DNA of 64,000 nt from contig NZ_QNUX01000015.1 in assembly GCF_003312425.1 (NCBI RefSeq), forward strand, positions 1-64,000, written 5' to 3'. The notes below the pieces were generated by a model. The model made no database searches and was not told the DNA's origin. It saw nothing but the letters and a program-made list of their open reading frames with translations. Positions within the stretch are counted from its first letter, which is position 1. Each line of letters starts with the position of its first letter. The stretch comes from Flavobacterium psychrolimnae. Lineage in GTDB: Bacteria; Bacteroidota; Bacteroidia; Flavobacteriales; Flavobacteriaceae. The position numbers and the translations under genes are program-made. Below are positions 8,838 to 17,225 of the stretch, one piece after another.

Positions 8838-9365
8838 TTAATTTAAGGTCATTCGCAATCCAATTCCGCTTGAATTGGTAATTAAATCCAGTCTTGGTTG
8901 ATTGAATTGTTTGTATCCTGTAGCATTTTGATTGTTATATTCAGTAACTACATTTTTAATTTTATTAGAAAAACCAATCTTGATAGGAATGGCTATTATG
9001 ACTGCTGCAATACCAATATAAGTCATTAATGATGGATAATTGTTTTCCTCGTCTTGAAGAGCATATTGCCCACCTCCAATTGGTGTTGCTGATATTCCAG
9101 AAGCAGTAACTCCCTGAACTAAATCAGCAGTCAAAAATCCAAGACCACTAATAATTAAAATGTTTCCAAGTGTTTTTTTAGATCTACCATCATTGTAATC
9201 CTCTAGTAATTGTTGATTATCTTTTAACAATTCCCTTACTTGATTGGGTGAAATTTTTTGGCTTTCAGAATCTAAAATAGTTCCGTTGGACTTGTAAACT
9301 AATTTTTGTGAATGCGATTGTAAGCTACAAAAGAAAAGAAGAAGAAAAAATAGAGGTTTAATCAT
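8838..9365 (-). CDS. Exported or membrane protein of unknown function
   Basis: A 175-residue protein that I do not recognise. It has an N-terminal signal peptide (hydrophobic residues 4-16, ending near SHSQ) and two further hydrophobic segments around NILIISGLGFL and MTYIGIAAVIIAIP. The C-terminus ends in short alternating polar/hydrophobic segments (LDLITNSSGIGLRM), which may form strands. It lies 20 bases upstream of phoH. A TAAATTTG box at 9434-9441 on the minus strand is a possible promoter. Confidence 0.65.
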   Translation of the reverse strand: MIKPLFFLLLFFCSLQSHSQKLVYKSNGTILDSESQKISPNQVRELLKDNQQLLEDYNDGRSKKTLGNILIISGLGFLTADLVQGVTASGISATPIGGGQYALQDEENNYPSLMTYIGIAAVIIAIPIKIGFSNKIKNVVTEYNNQNATGYKQFNQPRLDLITNSSGIGLRMTLN

Positions 9366-9418
9366 GTGTTAGTTTAAATTGAAATTAAAATTCTAATTAA
9401 TTAAAGCCGAAAATACTT

Positions 9419-9426
9419 TAGCTTTG
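9419..9426 (+). promoter_or_regulatory. -7 box for the SAM hydrolase gene
   Basis: TAGCTTTG fits TAnnTTTG and lies 60 nt before the plus-strand start codon in a divergent intergenic region. No clear TTTG is seen at the right distance upstream, so confidence is limited. Confidence 0.45.
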
Positions 9427-9485
9427 CGTTTCTCAAATTTAATGAAAATTAGGTTTACAAAACACCAATAGTTATAAACAAATTT

Positions 9486-10313
9486 ATGTCAATAATTACC
9501 CTTACTTCCGATTATGGCTTGAAAGACCACTTTGTAGGTGCGCTAAAAGGGAAGATTTTATCTGAGTATTCCGAAGCAAAAATCATTGACATTTCACACG
9601 AAATTGACCCATTCAACACGGTAGAAGCAAGTTACATTATTAGCGCTTCGTATTCAAGCTTCCCAAAAGGAACTGTTCACCTTATTGGTGTGGATATGGA
9701 ACACAATAAGGAAAACCAACATATTGTGATGCAATGGAACGATCATTATTTCATTGCTGCCGATAATGGTATTTTAAGCATGCTTTCGCAAAAAATTGTT
9801 CCGCAAAAAATGGTCGCTATTAATATTCATGATCGTTTACCCAGTGATGCCGCAGATTTAGATGTGTTTGTAACGGTGGCTTGTCATCTCGCTAAAGGCG
9901 GCTTGATGAACGTTATTGGGAAAGAAATAAACACGATTAAACAAGTCACCGACTTACAAGCTGTTCTTTCCGCTGATGGAAATTCGCTGAAAGGACACGT
10001 GATTTATATTGACCATTTTGGAAATGTAATTACTAATATTTCTAAAAAATATTTTATCGAAGTTGCCAAAGGAAGACCGTATGAAATTGTATTGAAAACT
10101 AAAAATATCAAAACCATTTTGCCCAACTATTCTGCCATTGCAAATTCTGAAAAATATCCTATCAAATCGTATGAAGGCGAAAAATTAGCGATTTTCAACG
10201 AAGCCGGTTTTCTGGAAATTGCTATTTTTAGAAGTAATCCTTCTAAAGTGGGTTCTGCCAATAGTTTATTAGGATTGAATTATAGGGATGTTATAAATAT
10301 AATGTTCAGTTAA
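9486..10313 (+). CDS. SAM hydrolase (SAM hydroxide adenosyltransferase, DUF62)
   Basis: A 275-residue enzyme of the fluorinase/chlorinase-like superfamily. Most members hydrolyse S-adenosylmethionine to adenosine and methionine rather than halogenating. It has the N-terminal LTSDYGLKDHFVG motif, DISHEIDPFN, the VGVDMEH-type motif (IGVDMEHN) and the C-terminal DHFGNVITNI motif. A halogenase role is unlikely in this core-genome context, but the catalytic residues alone do not prove this. Confidence 0.88.
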   Translation: MSIITLTSDYGLKDHFVGALKGKILSEYSEAKIIDISHEIDPFNTVEASYIISASYSSFPKGTVHLIGVDMEHNKENQHIVMQWNDHYFIAADNGILSMLSQKIVPQKMVAINIHDRLPSDAADLDVFVTVACHLAKGGLMNVIGKEINTIKQVTDLQAVLSADGNSLKGHVIYIDHFGNVITNISKKYFIEVAKGRPYEIVLKTKNIKTILPNYSAIANSEKYPIKSYEGEKLAIFNEAGFLEIAIFRSNPSKVGSANSLLGLNYRDVINIMFS

Positions 10314-10338
10314 TTTTTTTTTTTGATTTTTGATTGAA

Positions 10339-10880
10339 GACTAACGATTTATGATTTAAAGCAAGACAATATGAAAACAGTTATAAAAATAAGTTTTAAA
10401 AATTTAAAACAAAATTATCTTGAAGTGCAACAATTTCTTCAAAAAGAATCTGGAGAAAAAAATATTTATAGCAAATCAAAAGTAGCAAATGATTTAAGTC
10501 TTTGGGGAGATGATAATTATGATATGTTAGAAGATTTTATTACAAAATACAATTTAGATTTTTCAGATTTTAAATATGATAAACATTTCGAAAGTGAGGG
10601 TGAATTAACCATCAGTATTTGGTCTATTTTATCTGTTTTATTGCTTCCTCTGTTCATTACTAAAGGTATTTTGTCTTATCTTCTTAATTTTTTATCAAAT
10701 AAGTATTCATATAAGATTGATAAATTCAATTTCTTTTTAAAAGAATACAAATCAGATAAAATTGATTTAACAATGGGAGATTTAATTACATCCAAAATTA
10801 AAGGAAAGTTTTCTTTAAGAGAAGATATAAGATTTGTTCTTAACTAATTGCAAAATCTGAAATCATAAATCGTTAATCTA
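10339..10880. repeat. Inverted repeats flanking the DUF1493-like gene
   Basis: The left copy at 10339-10357 (GACTAACGATTTATGATTT) is matched in reverse complement at 10861-10879 with one mismatch. Similarity continues weakly outward and inward (for example GCAA next to the left copy and TTGC next to the right copy). The pair encloses one small gene, giving a unit of about 540 bp. Confidence 0.6.
10371..10847 (+). CDS. Small protein, probably DUF1493-like
   Basis: A 158-residue protein. Segments such as LWGDDNYDMLEDFITKYN and a C-terminal DLTMGDL resemble the DUF1493 family, which is related in fold to acyl-carrier proteins. A hydrophobic stretch (SILSVLLLPLFITKGILSYL) lies between them. No phosphopantetheine-attachment DSL motif is seen. 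It lies between two otherwise ordinary core genes and is enclosed by inverted repeats, which suggests recent insertion. Function is unknown. Confidence 0.6.
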   Translation: MKTVIKISFKNLKQNYLEVQQFLQKESGEKNIYSKSKVANDLSLWGDDNYDMLEDFITKYNLDFSDFKYDKHFESEGELTISIWSILSVLLLPLFITKGILSYLLNFLSNKYSYKIDKFNFFLKEYKSDKIDLTMGDLITSKIKGKFSLREDIRFVLN

Positions 10881-10895
10881 AAATCATAAATCTAA

Positions 10896-11192
10896 ATGTT
10901 TGTACGAATAGTAAAATTGAGTTTTCACGAGGAACATATTCCTGCATTTTTAGAAAACTTCGAGTTGATGAAATATAAAATACGAAATGCGCCCGGAAAT
11001 CGTTTCTTAGAATTGTATCAAGATAAAAACAACAAAAGCATTTTCTTTACTTACAGTTATTGGGAAACCGAAGCTGATTTAGAAAATTACAGGAATTCCG
11101 AACTTTTTTACGATGTTTGGACATTCACCAAGAAATTATTCAATGACAAACCAGAAGCGTGGAGCGTTGATAAATTAGTTAGTTTAGAATAA
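10896..11192 (+). CDS. Antibiotic-biosynthesis-monooxygenase (ABM) fold protein
   Basis: A 98-residue dimeric alpha-beta barrel protein of the ABM/YgiN type. It starts MFVRIVKLSFHEEHIPAFLE and carries the typical GNRFLELYQDKNN and FFTYSYWETEADLENYRNS segments. Family members act as small oxygenases on quinols or as heme-related enzymes, but the substrate here is unknown. It precedes gldF by 84 bases, separated by a 15-bp perfect hairpin. Confidence 0.75.
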   Translation: MFVRIVKLSFHEEHIPAFLENFELMKYKIRNAPGNRFLELYQDKNNKSIFFTYSYWETEADLENYRNSELFYDVWTFTKKLFNDKPEAWSVDKLVSLE

Positions 11193-11207
11193 AAAATAGT
11201 TTAAATT

Positions 11208-11248
11208 TTAAGGTTTAAAGTTGCTGGATTGGGAACTTTAAACCTTAA
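11208..11248. repeat. Perfect 15-bp inverted repeat before gldF
   Basis: Arms TTAAGGTTTAAAGTT (11208-11222) and AACTTTAAACCTTAA (11234-11248) with an 11-nt loop, 28 nt before the gldF start. Related GTTTAAAGTTT strings occur at 23168-23275. It may be a weak terminator for the ABM gene or a repeated intergenic motif. Confidence 0.5.
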
Positions 11249-11276
11249 ACATTTGAAACTTTAAACAAAAAAATAA

Positions 11277-12002
11277 ATGAAATCAATAGTATTACGAGAG
11301 ATAAAATCCTTTTTCGGTTCGCCCATAGGTTACTTAGTAATTGCCATTTTTCTAATTATTAACGGATTGTTTCTTTGGGTTTTCGAGGGAGAGTATAATA
11401 TTCTGAATACCGGTTTTTCTGATTTGACGCCGTTTTTCACCTTGGCGCCCTGGATTTTGATATTCTTGATTCCTGCGGTAACCATGCGTAGTTTTTCGGA
11501 TGAAAAAAAACAAGGAACATTAGAATTATTACTGACAAAACCATTGAGTATTTGGCAAATCGTAAACGGAAAATTTCTTGGAGCTTTGCTTTTGATTGTA
11601 ATGGCAATTATCCCAACATTCATTTATGTATTCGTTATTTATAATTTAGGAATGCCGGAAGGCAATATCGATATGGGAAGTACGATTGGTTCTTATTTTG
11701 GATTATTGTTCCTGATTGCAGCGTATTCTGCCATCGGAATATTTACTTCAACGCTATCTGATAACCAAATAGTAGCTTTTATTGTTGCCGTATTTTTATG
11801 TTTCTTCTTCTATTTTGGTTTTGAAGGATTAGCATCTGTTGTTCCAAATGTATCTTCCATAATCGCATCATTAGGAATGCAAGATCATTTCAAAAGCATG
11901 AGCCGAGGCGTATTAGACACAAGAGATATCCTATATTTTACAAGCATAACCGTTGTCTTTCTTTCCTTTACTGTTTACAATCTAAAATCTTTCAAATCGT
12001 AA
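11277..12002 (+). CDS. gldF: Gliding motility ABC transporter permease GldF
   Basis: A 241-residue inner-membrane permease of the ABC-2 type. It has about six hydrophobic segments and the conserved FSDEKKQGTLELLLTKP loop, and it starts MKSIVLREIKSFFGSP as GldF does. With GldA and GldG it forms an ABC transporter needed for gliding motility in Flavobacterium johnsoniae. The gldG start overlaps its stop (TAATG), so the two are translationally coupled. gldA is not in this window. Confidence 0.93.
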   Translation: MKSIVLREIKSFFGSPIGYLVIAIFLIINGLFLWVFEGEYNILNTGFSDLTPFFTLAPWILIFLIPAVTMRSFSDEKKQGTLELLLTKPLSIWQIVNGKFLGALLLIVMAIIPTFIYVFVIYNLGMPEGNIDMGSTIGSYFGLLFLIAAYSAIGIFTSTLSDNQIVAFIVAVFLCFFFYFGFEGLASVVPNVSSIIASLGMQDHFKSMSRGVLDTRDILYFTSITVVFLSFTVYNLKSFKS

Positions 12003-13687
12003 TGACTACTTCTAAGAAAAATAACCTAAAATCAGTATTGATTATACTTGCTATTGTAGTGCTTGCGAATGTGATAGGAAGTTCCTTTTTTCATCGTTTT
12101 GATTTAACCAAAGATAAAAGATACACGCTTTCCCCTACTTCTTTGAATATCATCAAGCAAGTTCAAAACCCGTTGTCCATAAAAGTATATATGCAAGGCG
12201 ATTTACCTGCCGAATTCAAACGTTTACAGCAAGAAACGAAACAATTACTGGAAGAATTTCAGGCGTACAACAAAAATATCATTTTTGAATTCGTAGATCC
12301 TTTGGAAAACGAAGTCGCAAGCATGGACAATATTAAAGACTTGTATCGAAAAGGGCTTACGCCAATAAACATAACCGTTGACAACAAAGGAAAGCAATCT
12401 CAAGCGATGGTTTTTCCGTGGGCGATTGCCGTTTATGACAACAAGGAAGTAAATATTCCATTGTTGAAAAATATTATGGGAGCTTCAACTACCCAAAAAG
12501 TAATTGGATCTGTGCAGCATTTAGAATACTCAATTGCGGAAGGGTTGAATAAGATTACCAAAGCCAAACAAAAGAAAATCGCCGTCATTAAAGGAAACGG
12601 TGAATTGCAAGATATTTTGATGGCTAAATTTCTTTTGCAAGTGCGCGAAAGTTATTTTATTGGTCCGTTTACATTAGATTCTGTTGTAAAAAATCCTGTT
12701 GGAAGTTTAGAAGCTTTAGAAAAATATGACTTGGCTGTTATTGCTAAACCTACTGAAACATTTACCGATGCTGAGAAACAAGTTTTGGATCAATTTATCA
12801 TCAACGGAGGAAAAACATTGTGGTTGATTGACCAAGTTACAGCAGAAATGGATAGTTTATATAATGCTTCAGGAGCAACTTTGGCGTATCCAAAAGATTT
12901 GAATTTGAATGATATGTTCTTTAAATACGGCATCCGAATCAATCCTGATTTAGTAAAAGACGAACAAGGAAGTCCCATAAAACTAGCCACCGGAGAACAA
13001 GGAAGCGCCACTCAATTTCAGGAATTCAACTGGAAATTTGCACCACAGGTGTATCCAAACAGTTTGCATCCGATTGTGAAAAATTTAGGGGGAATCAAAT
13101 TTGATTTTGCGAATCCTATCGATACCTTGAAAAACGGAATCAAGAAAACCATTTTGTTACAATCATCACAATATTCGAAAAAAATAGGAACTCCAACAGA
13201 GATAAATTTAAACATTGTTGCCGAAGAAACTTCACCAAACGATTACTTGAACAAAGGAAAGATTCCGCTTTCGGTTTTATTGGAAGGTTCATTTCATTCC
13301 ATGTTTGAAAATCGCGTATTACCATTTGAACAAAAAACATTTCAAGCCACAGGACAAAAGAACAAGATGATTGTGATTTCAGATGGGGATTTGATAAAAA
13401 ACCAATTGGATAAAAACTTTCAACCCGTAGAATTGGGTTATGACCAAAGGTCTGGTAATTTGTATGATAATAAAGATTTCCTGATAAATTGCGTCAATTA
13501 TCTATTAGATGATACTGGACTTATTAACATTCGAAGCAAAGATCTTGATTTACCTTTATTGGATAAAGAAAAAGTTTATGAAAACTATACCCGAACACAA
13601 ATCCTAACTATCGGGCTTCCAATTCTTATTTTGGTACTTTTTGGTGTCGTATTTACTTTCCTTCGAAAAAGAAAATATAGCAAATAG
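12002..13687 (+). CDS. gldG: Gliding motility ABC transporter auxiliary protein GldG
   Basis: A 561-residue membrane-anchored protein. It has an N-terminal transmembrane helix (residues about 12-30), a large periplasmic ABC_transp_aux-type region beginning FDLTKDKRYTLSP, and a C-terminal helix followed by FLRKRKYSK. GldG works with GldF and GldA in gliding motility. Similar proteins occur in bacteria that do not glide, so motility of this strain is inferred rather than shown. Confidence 0.93.
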   Translation: MTTSKKNNLKSVLIILAIVVLANVIGSSFFHRFDLTKDKRYTLSPTSLNIIKQVQNPLSIKVYMQGDLPAEFKRLQQETKQLLEEFQAYNKNIIFEFVDPLENEVASMDNIKDLYRKGLTPINITVDNKGKQSQAMVFPWAIAVYDNKEVNIPLLKNIMGASTTQKVIGSVQHLEYSIAEGLNKITKAKQKKIAVIKGNGELQDILMAKFLLQVRESYFIGPFTLDSVVKNPVGSLEALEKYDLAVIAKPTETFTDAEKQVLDQFIINGGKTLWLIDQVTAEMDSLYNASGATLAYPKDLNLNDMFFKYGIRINPDLVKDEQGSPIKLATGEQGSATQFQEFNWKFAPQVYPNSLHPIVKNLGGIKFDFANPIDTLKNGIKKTILLQSSQYSKKIGTPTEINLNIVAEETSPNDYLNKGKIPLSVLLEGSFHSMFENRVLPFEQKTFQATGQKNKMIVISDGDLIKNQLDKNFQPVELGYDQRSGNLYDNKDFLINCVNYLLDDTGLINIRSKDLDLPLLDKEKVYENYTRTQILTIGLPILILVLFGVVFTFLRKRKYSK

Positions 13688-13722
13688 ATGTTAATAAAAA
13701 AGTTTCCAAACTAGAATAGTTT

Positions 13723-13747
13723 ACGATACATTTGTAAAATGTATCGT
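13723..13747 (+). promoter_or_regulatory. Palindrome overlapping the probable dnaN promoter
   Basis: A perfect 11-bp inverted repeat, ACGATACATTT-GTA-AAATGTATCGT, which contains TACATTTG (13727-13734), a match to the TAnnTTTG -7 box. A TTTCC about 20 nt upstream could serve as the -33 element. The dnaN start is 44 nt downstream. The overlap suggests an operator or an accidental combination with gldG termination. Confidence 0.5.
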
Positions 13748-13790
13748 ATTTCGGAATTAAAGAAATACCTTAAAAAATAAAACAAAACAG

Positions 13791-14909
13791 ATGAAATTTA
13801 TAGTATCGAGTTCGTACTTATTGAAGCAATTACAAGTTTTAGGTAACGTTATCAACAGCAGTAATACTTTGCCTATTTTAGATAACTTTTTATTTGATTT
13901 AGACCATAATGTACTAACGGTTTCCGCTTCTGATTTAGAGACAACAATGTCTGCTACTTTAGGAATTGATTCAGAAAGTAAAGGAAGCGTTGCTGTACCT
14001 GCAAAATTACTTTTGGAAATCCTTAAAACATTCCCAGAACAGCCTTTAACTTTTACCGTTGAAGAAAATAGTACGATAGAAATCAGTTCTAATTCTGGAA
14101 AATATGCTTTGGCTTATGCTCTTGGAGACGAATTTCCAAAATCGGTAAACTTAGACGATCCATCTGTAACACTTGTTCCTGCTGATGTTTTGGCAACAGC
14201 CATAAGCAAAACAATATTTGCTGCAGGAAATGATGATTTGCGTCCAGTAATGTCAGGTGTATTCTTCCAGTTTTCGCCACAGGGATTAACATTTGTAGCA
14301 ACTGATGCGCACAAATTAGTAAAATATGCGCGTACAGATGTAACGGCTTCTCAAGTCGCTGATTTTATTATGCCAAAGAAACCTTTGAACATTTTAAAAA
14401 ATATTCTTGGTAGTTCAGATGCTGAAGTGAAAATTGAATATAACGATTCGAATGCTACTTTTTCTTTCGACAATTATGTTTTAATGTGTCGTTTGATTGA
14501 TGGAAAATATCCAAATTACGAAGCGGTAATTCCAAAAGAGAATCCAAATAAATTAATGATTGACCGTTCTCAATTTTTGAGTTCTGTGCGTCGTGTTGCG
14601 ATCTTTTCTAATAAAACAACTCACCAAATTCGTTTGAAAATCGCGGGTGCTGAATTGAATGTTTCCGCTGAAGATATTGACTATTCAAACAAGGCGGAAG
14701 AAAGATTGACATGTGATTATCAAGGTGATGATATGCAAATAGGCTACAATTCTCGTTTCTTGACTGAAATGTTGACTAACTTGCAATCGGATATGATTAT
14801 GCTTGAAATGTCATTGCCAAACAGAGCCGGAATCCTAACTCCTGTTGATGGATTAGAAGAAGGTGAAACAGTTACTATGCTTGTAATGCCAGTAATGCTG
14901 AACAGCTAG
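13791..14909 (+). CDS. dnaN: DNA polymerase III subunit beta (sliding clamp)
   Basis: A 372-residue ring-forming processivity clamp with three repeated clamp domains of about 120 residues each. It starts MKFIVSSSYLLKQLQ and contains SNTLPILDNFLF, DLRPVMSGVFFQ, ATDAHKLVKY and the C-terminal VMPVMLNS, close to the family C-terminus that forms part of the protein-binding pocket. Length is normal. It stands alone, away from dnaA as far as can be seen, and ends in a strong terminator. Confidence 0.97.
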   Translation: MKFIVSSSYLLKQLQVLGNVINSSNTLPILDNFLFDLDHNVLTVSASDLETTMSATLGIDSESKGSVAVPAKLLLEILKTFPEQPLTFTVEENSTIEISSNSGKYALAYALGDEFPKSVNLDDPSVTLVPADVLATAISKTIFAAGNDDLRPVMSGVFFQFSPQGLTFVATDAHKLVKYARTDVTASQVADFIMPKKPLNILKNILGSSDAEVKIEYNDSNATFSFDNYVLMCRLIDGKYPNYEAVIPKENPNKLMIDRSQFLSSVRRVAIFSNKTTHQIRLKIAGAELNVSAEDIDYSNKAEERLTCDYQGDDMQIGYNSRFLTEMLTNLQSDMIMLEMSLPNRAGILTPVDGLEEGETVTMLVMPVMLNS

Positions 14910-14948
14910 ATTAAAATACGCTATTAACCAAACCATTTTTATATTTAA

Positions 14949-14980
14949 AAAACCGTCTCGATTTATCGGGACGGTTTTTT
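14949..14980 (+). terminator. dnaN terminator
   Basis: A 13-bp stem (14949-14961 with 14966-14978, one G-U pair) around a TTTA loop, followed by a T-run. It lies 40 bases after the dnaN stop. Confidence 0.9.
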
Positions 14981-15290
14981 GCTTTAATTCATTTTGCATT
15001 TTTGTCAATACCGAATAAGGAATCTCTTTGATATTTCGTTTAAATGATTATGATAACTGCTCGTTATAGTGTGTTTGCTTCGTTCCTTGCAAAGACAAAC
15101 TGAACACTGAATACTAATTAAATCACTCCCATTTTTTTCATTAAGAATATAGTACTTCATTTTTCACAAATTCCGTCACGCAATATGTAGTGAAAATAAA
15201 GTCATTATTGATAATCTCTACTTCAAAACATTTATTTGTTAATATATTTGGATATTCATTTGTGGTCAAACAAACTTCAATATCATGAAT
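14981..15290. other. Intergenic stretch without gene
   Basis: AT-rich sequence between the dnaN terminator and the transposase remnant. I see no open frame with a usable start and no RNA structure. It may include unrecognisable upstream parts of the decayed transposase. Confidence 0.4.
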
Positions 15291-15299
15291 AGCTATGAC

Positions 15300-15743
15300 T
15301 TAAAACAATACTCATACACCCCAACTTTTAATCAACTATGATACCGTAAAACAATTATTAGCCAGAAGTCGATATTTACTTCATAAATCAAGACAAAGAT
15401 GAACCTACAGCCAAGAAGAAAGAGCGAAACTATTATTTGAATTGTAACCTAATATTAAAAAAGCATAGACTCTATCACAGCAACTACGAACAATCTACAA
15501 TACTAATAAAGATAACAATGTGGCTATATTAAAAGTAGAAAAGTGGAGGAATCAGGTTTTAAAAACTTTAGTATCGTTCTTAAATACCATATTCTTTAAT
15601 TATCAATCAATTTTAAACTACTTTGATAATCGAAGTAAAAACATCTGCAAAAGATTTTAACGCAAAAGATTAAAGCATTTAGAAGTAAGTTTAGAGGGGT
15701 TTGTAAAATTGACTTTTTTCTATTTAGAGTAACTAATCTTTTA
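15300..15743 (+). pseudogene. Remnant of an ISAon1/ISL3-like transposase
   Basis: Conceptual translation across several frames gives consecutive blocks of one transposase C-terminal half: LLARSRYLLHKS, SQEERAKLLFEL, LSQQLRTIYN, VEESGFKNF, ILNYFDNRS, SAKDFNAK, IKAFRSKFRGV and IDFFLFRVTN. These match my memory of the ISAon1-type (ISL3-like DDE) transposases of Bacteroidetes in the right order. The frame is broken by at least two stops and several frameshifts, and the N-terminal half is missing. The element is dead. No terminal inverted repeats were recognised. Confidence 0.8.
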
Positions 15744-15807
15744 GGAAAATCTCCAACTTTCAAACTTAAACCAGATTTTTTAAATACAGGAAAGTATTGA
15801 AATATAA

Positions 15808-15830
15808 AAAGCCCCTCACTGAGGGGCTTT
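15808..15830 (-). terminator. tRNA-Ser terminator
   Basis: Stem AAAGCCCC (15808-15815) with GGGGCTTT (15823-15830), preceded on the plus strand by an A-run that becomes a T-run on the minus strand. It lies directly after the 3' end of tRNA-Ser. Confidence 0.85.
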
Positions 15831-15833
15831 CCG

Positions 15834-15918
15834 CGGAGAAAGAGGGATTCGAACCCCCGGACCTGTTACAGTCAACAGTTTTCAAGACTGCCGCATTCGA
15901 CCGCTCTGCCATTTCTCC
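15834..15918 (-). tRNA. tRNA-Ser (anticodon TGA)
   Basis: Read on the minus strand the gene forms a 7-bp acceptor stem (GGAGAAA with TTTCTCC), a D arm, an anticodon arm with the loop CTTGAAA and anticodon TGA, a long variable arm typical of class II tRNAs, and a T arm with GGTTCGAATCC. The CCA end is not encoded. It is flanked by a consensus promoter and a terminator, forming a complete single-gene unit. Confidence 0.96.
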
Positions 15919-15950
15919 AGTATGTCGCTTTCATTACCTGATTGCGAGTG

Positions 15951-15981
15951 CAAATATAAGAACCTTTTTTGGTTATGCAAA
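15951..15981 (-). promoter_or_regulatory. Promoter of tRNA-Ser
   Basis: Minus-strand TTTG (15978-15981), a 19-nt spacer, then TATATTTG (15951-15958), ending 33 nt before the tRNA. The same two boxes with the same spacing precede tRNA-Tyr at 41300-41330. Confidence 0.8.
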
Positions 15982-16084
15982 TCTATTTTTAGAAAAAAAA
16001 CATCTATTTTTTATACTAATTTTTAAAGGTTTCATTTTGTATACTTTAGACAAAAAATATTTTAAAAAAAATTAGAAAAAAAAT

Positions 16085-17218
16085 TTAATACTTAACATAT
16101 TCTGTGATTTCTAGGCCGTATCCTATCATTCCAACTCGTTTTGTTTGCTCGGTATTGGACAGTAAACGAATTTTTGAAATGTCTATATCATGTAAAATTT
16201 GTGCTCCAATACCAAAATCTTTGTTGTCCATCTTGATTTGTGGCGCTTTAAATTCTCCTTTGGCTTGCAATCCTTTCAATTCTACAATTCGATTCAGTAA
16301 TTCCACTGATTGTGCTTCCTGATTGATAAATAAAACGGCACCTTTTCCTTGTTGATTGATGATTTCAAACATATCATCTAATTTTTTGTTGACATCGTTT
16401 GTCAATGTACCTAAAATATCATTATTGACTAATGTCGAATTAATTCTCGTTAAAACAGATTCGCCAATATTCCACGTACCTTTGGTTAAGGCAATATGTA
16501 TTTGTTTGTTGGTAGTTTGTTGGTACGCTCTCAATCTGAAAGTCCCGTAACGCGTTTCAATATCAAAATCTTCTTTTTTGACAATCAAACTGTCGTGTTG
16601 CATTCGATACGCAACTAAGGCTTCAATGGAAACTAATTTTAAATCGAATTTTTTAGCCACTTCAACCAATTGTGGAAGTCTCGCCATTGTTCCGTCTTCA
16701 TTCATGATTTCCACAATTACACCGGCTGATTTAAATCCAGCTAAACGAGCGAAATCAATTGCAGCTTCTGTGTGACCAGTTCTTCTTAAAACACCTCCTT
16801 GTTTAGCAATCAAAGGGAAAATATGTCCTGGTCTTGCTAAATCATGTGGTTTTGTTTCGGGATTAACGAGCGCTAAAACTGTTTTTGCTCTATCCGCAGC
16901 AGATATTCCTGTGGTTACACCATTTCCTCTTAAATCTACCGAAACTGTAAAAGCAGTTTCCATAGGATCCGTATTGTTGGTCACCATTACATGTAATCCT
17001 AATTCTTTACAACGGCTTTCTGTTAGTGGAGCACAAATTAATCCACGGCCATGTGTTGCCATAAAATTGATCATTTCTGGTGTCACTTTTTCGGCTGCAG
17101 CCAAAAAATCGCCTTCATTTTCACGATCTTCATCATCAACAACTATAATAATTTTTCCTTGACGGATGTCTTCTATTGCTTCTTCAATTGTGTTAAGTTG
17201 TATTTTATTTAAGTCCAT
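16085..17218 (-). CDS. ribB: DHBP synthase fused to a degenerate GTP cyclohydrolase II domain (RibBA/RibBX-like)
   Basis: A 377-residue riboflavin-pathway protein. Residues 1-205 form 3,4-dihydroxy-2-butanone-4-phosphate synthase with the metal/substrate motifs DDEDRENEGD, THGRGLICAPL and RTGHTEAAIDF, making a precursor from ribulose 5-phosphate. Residues about 208-377 align with GTP cyclohydrolase II. However, the zinc cysteines of the usual SxCLTGD and CDCG motifs are replaced (NSTLVNND and TNDVN), so this half has probably lost cyclohydrolase activity. It lies at the end of a minus-strand run with LptF/LptG, LolA and FtsK genes, 7 bases after the permease. Confidence 0.9.
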   Translation of the reverse strand: MDLNKIQLNTIEEAIEDIRQGKIIIVVDDEDRENEGDFLAAAEKVTPEMINFMATHGRGLICAPLTESRCKELGLHVMVTNNTDPMETAFTVSVDLRGNGVTTGISAADRAKTVLALVNPETKPHDLARPGHIFPLIAKQGGVLRRTGHTEAAIDFARLAGFKSAGVIVEIMNEDGTMARLPQLVEVAKKFDLKLVSIEALVAYRMQHDSLIVKKEDFDIETRYGTFRLRAYQQTTNKQIHIALTKGTWNIGESVLTRINSTLVNNDILGTLTNDVNKKLDDMFEIINQQGKGAVLFINQEAQSVELLNRIVELKGLQAKGEFKAPQIKMDNKDFGIGAQILHDIDISKIRLLSNTEQTKRVGMIGYGLEITEYVKY

Positions 17219-17225
17219 TTAGGGT

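Noticed and set aside
9486..10313. True halogenase (fluorinase or chlorinase)
   Set aside because: The family is mostly SAM hydrolases, and there is no halogen-metabolism context.
12790..13340. Several minus-strand open frames inside gldG
   Set aside because: They are shadow frames of gldG with no independent support.
15797..16075. Plus-strand open frame of 92 codons
   Set aside because: It runs across the antisense of tRNA-Ser and its terminator, so the protein would be an artefact.
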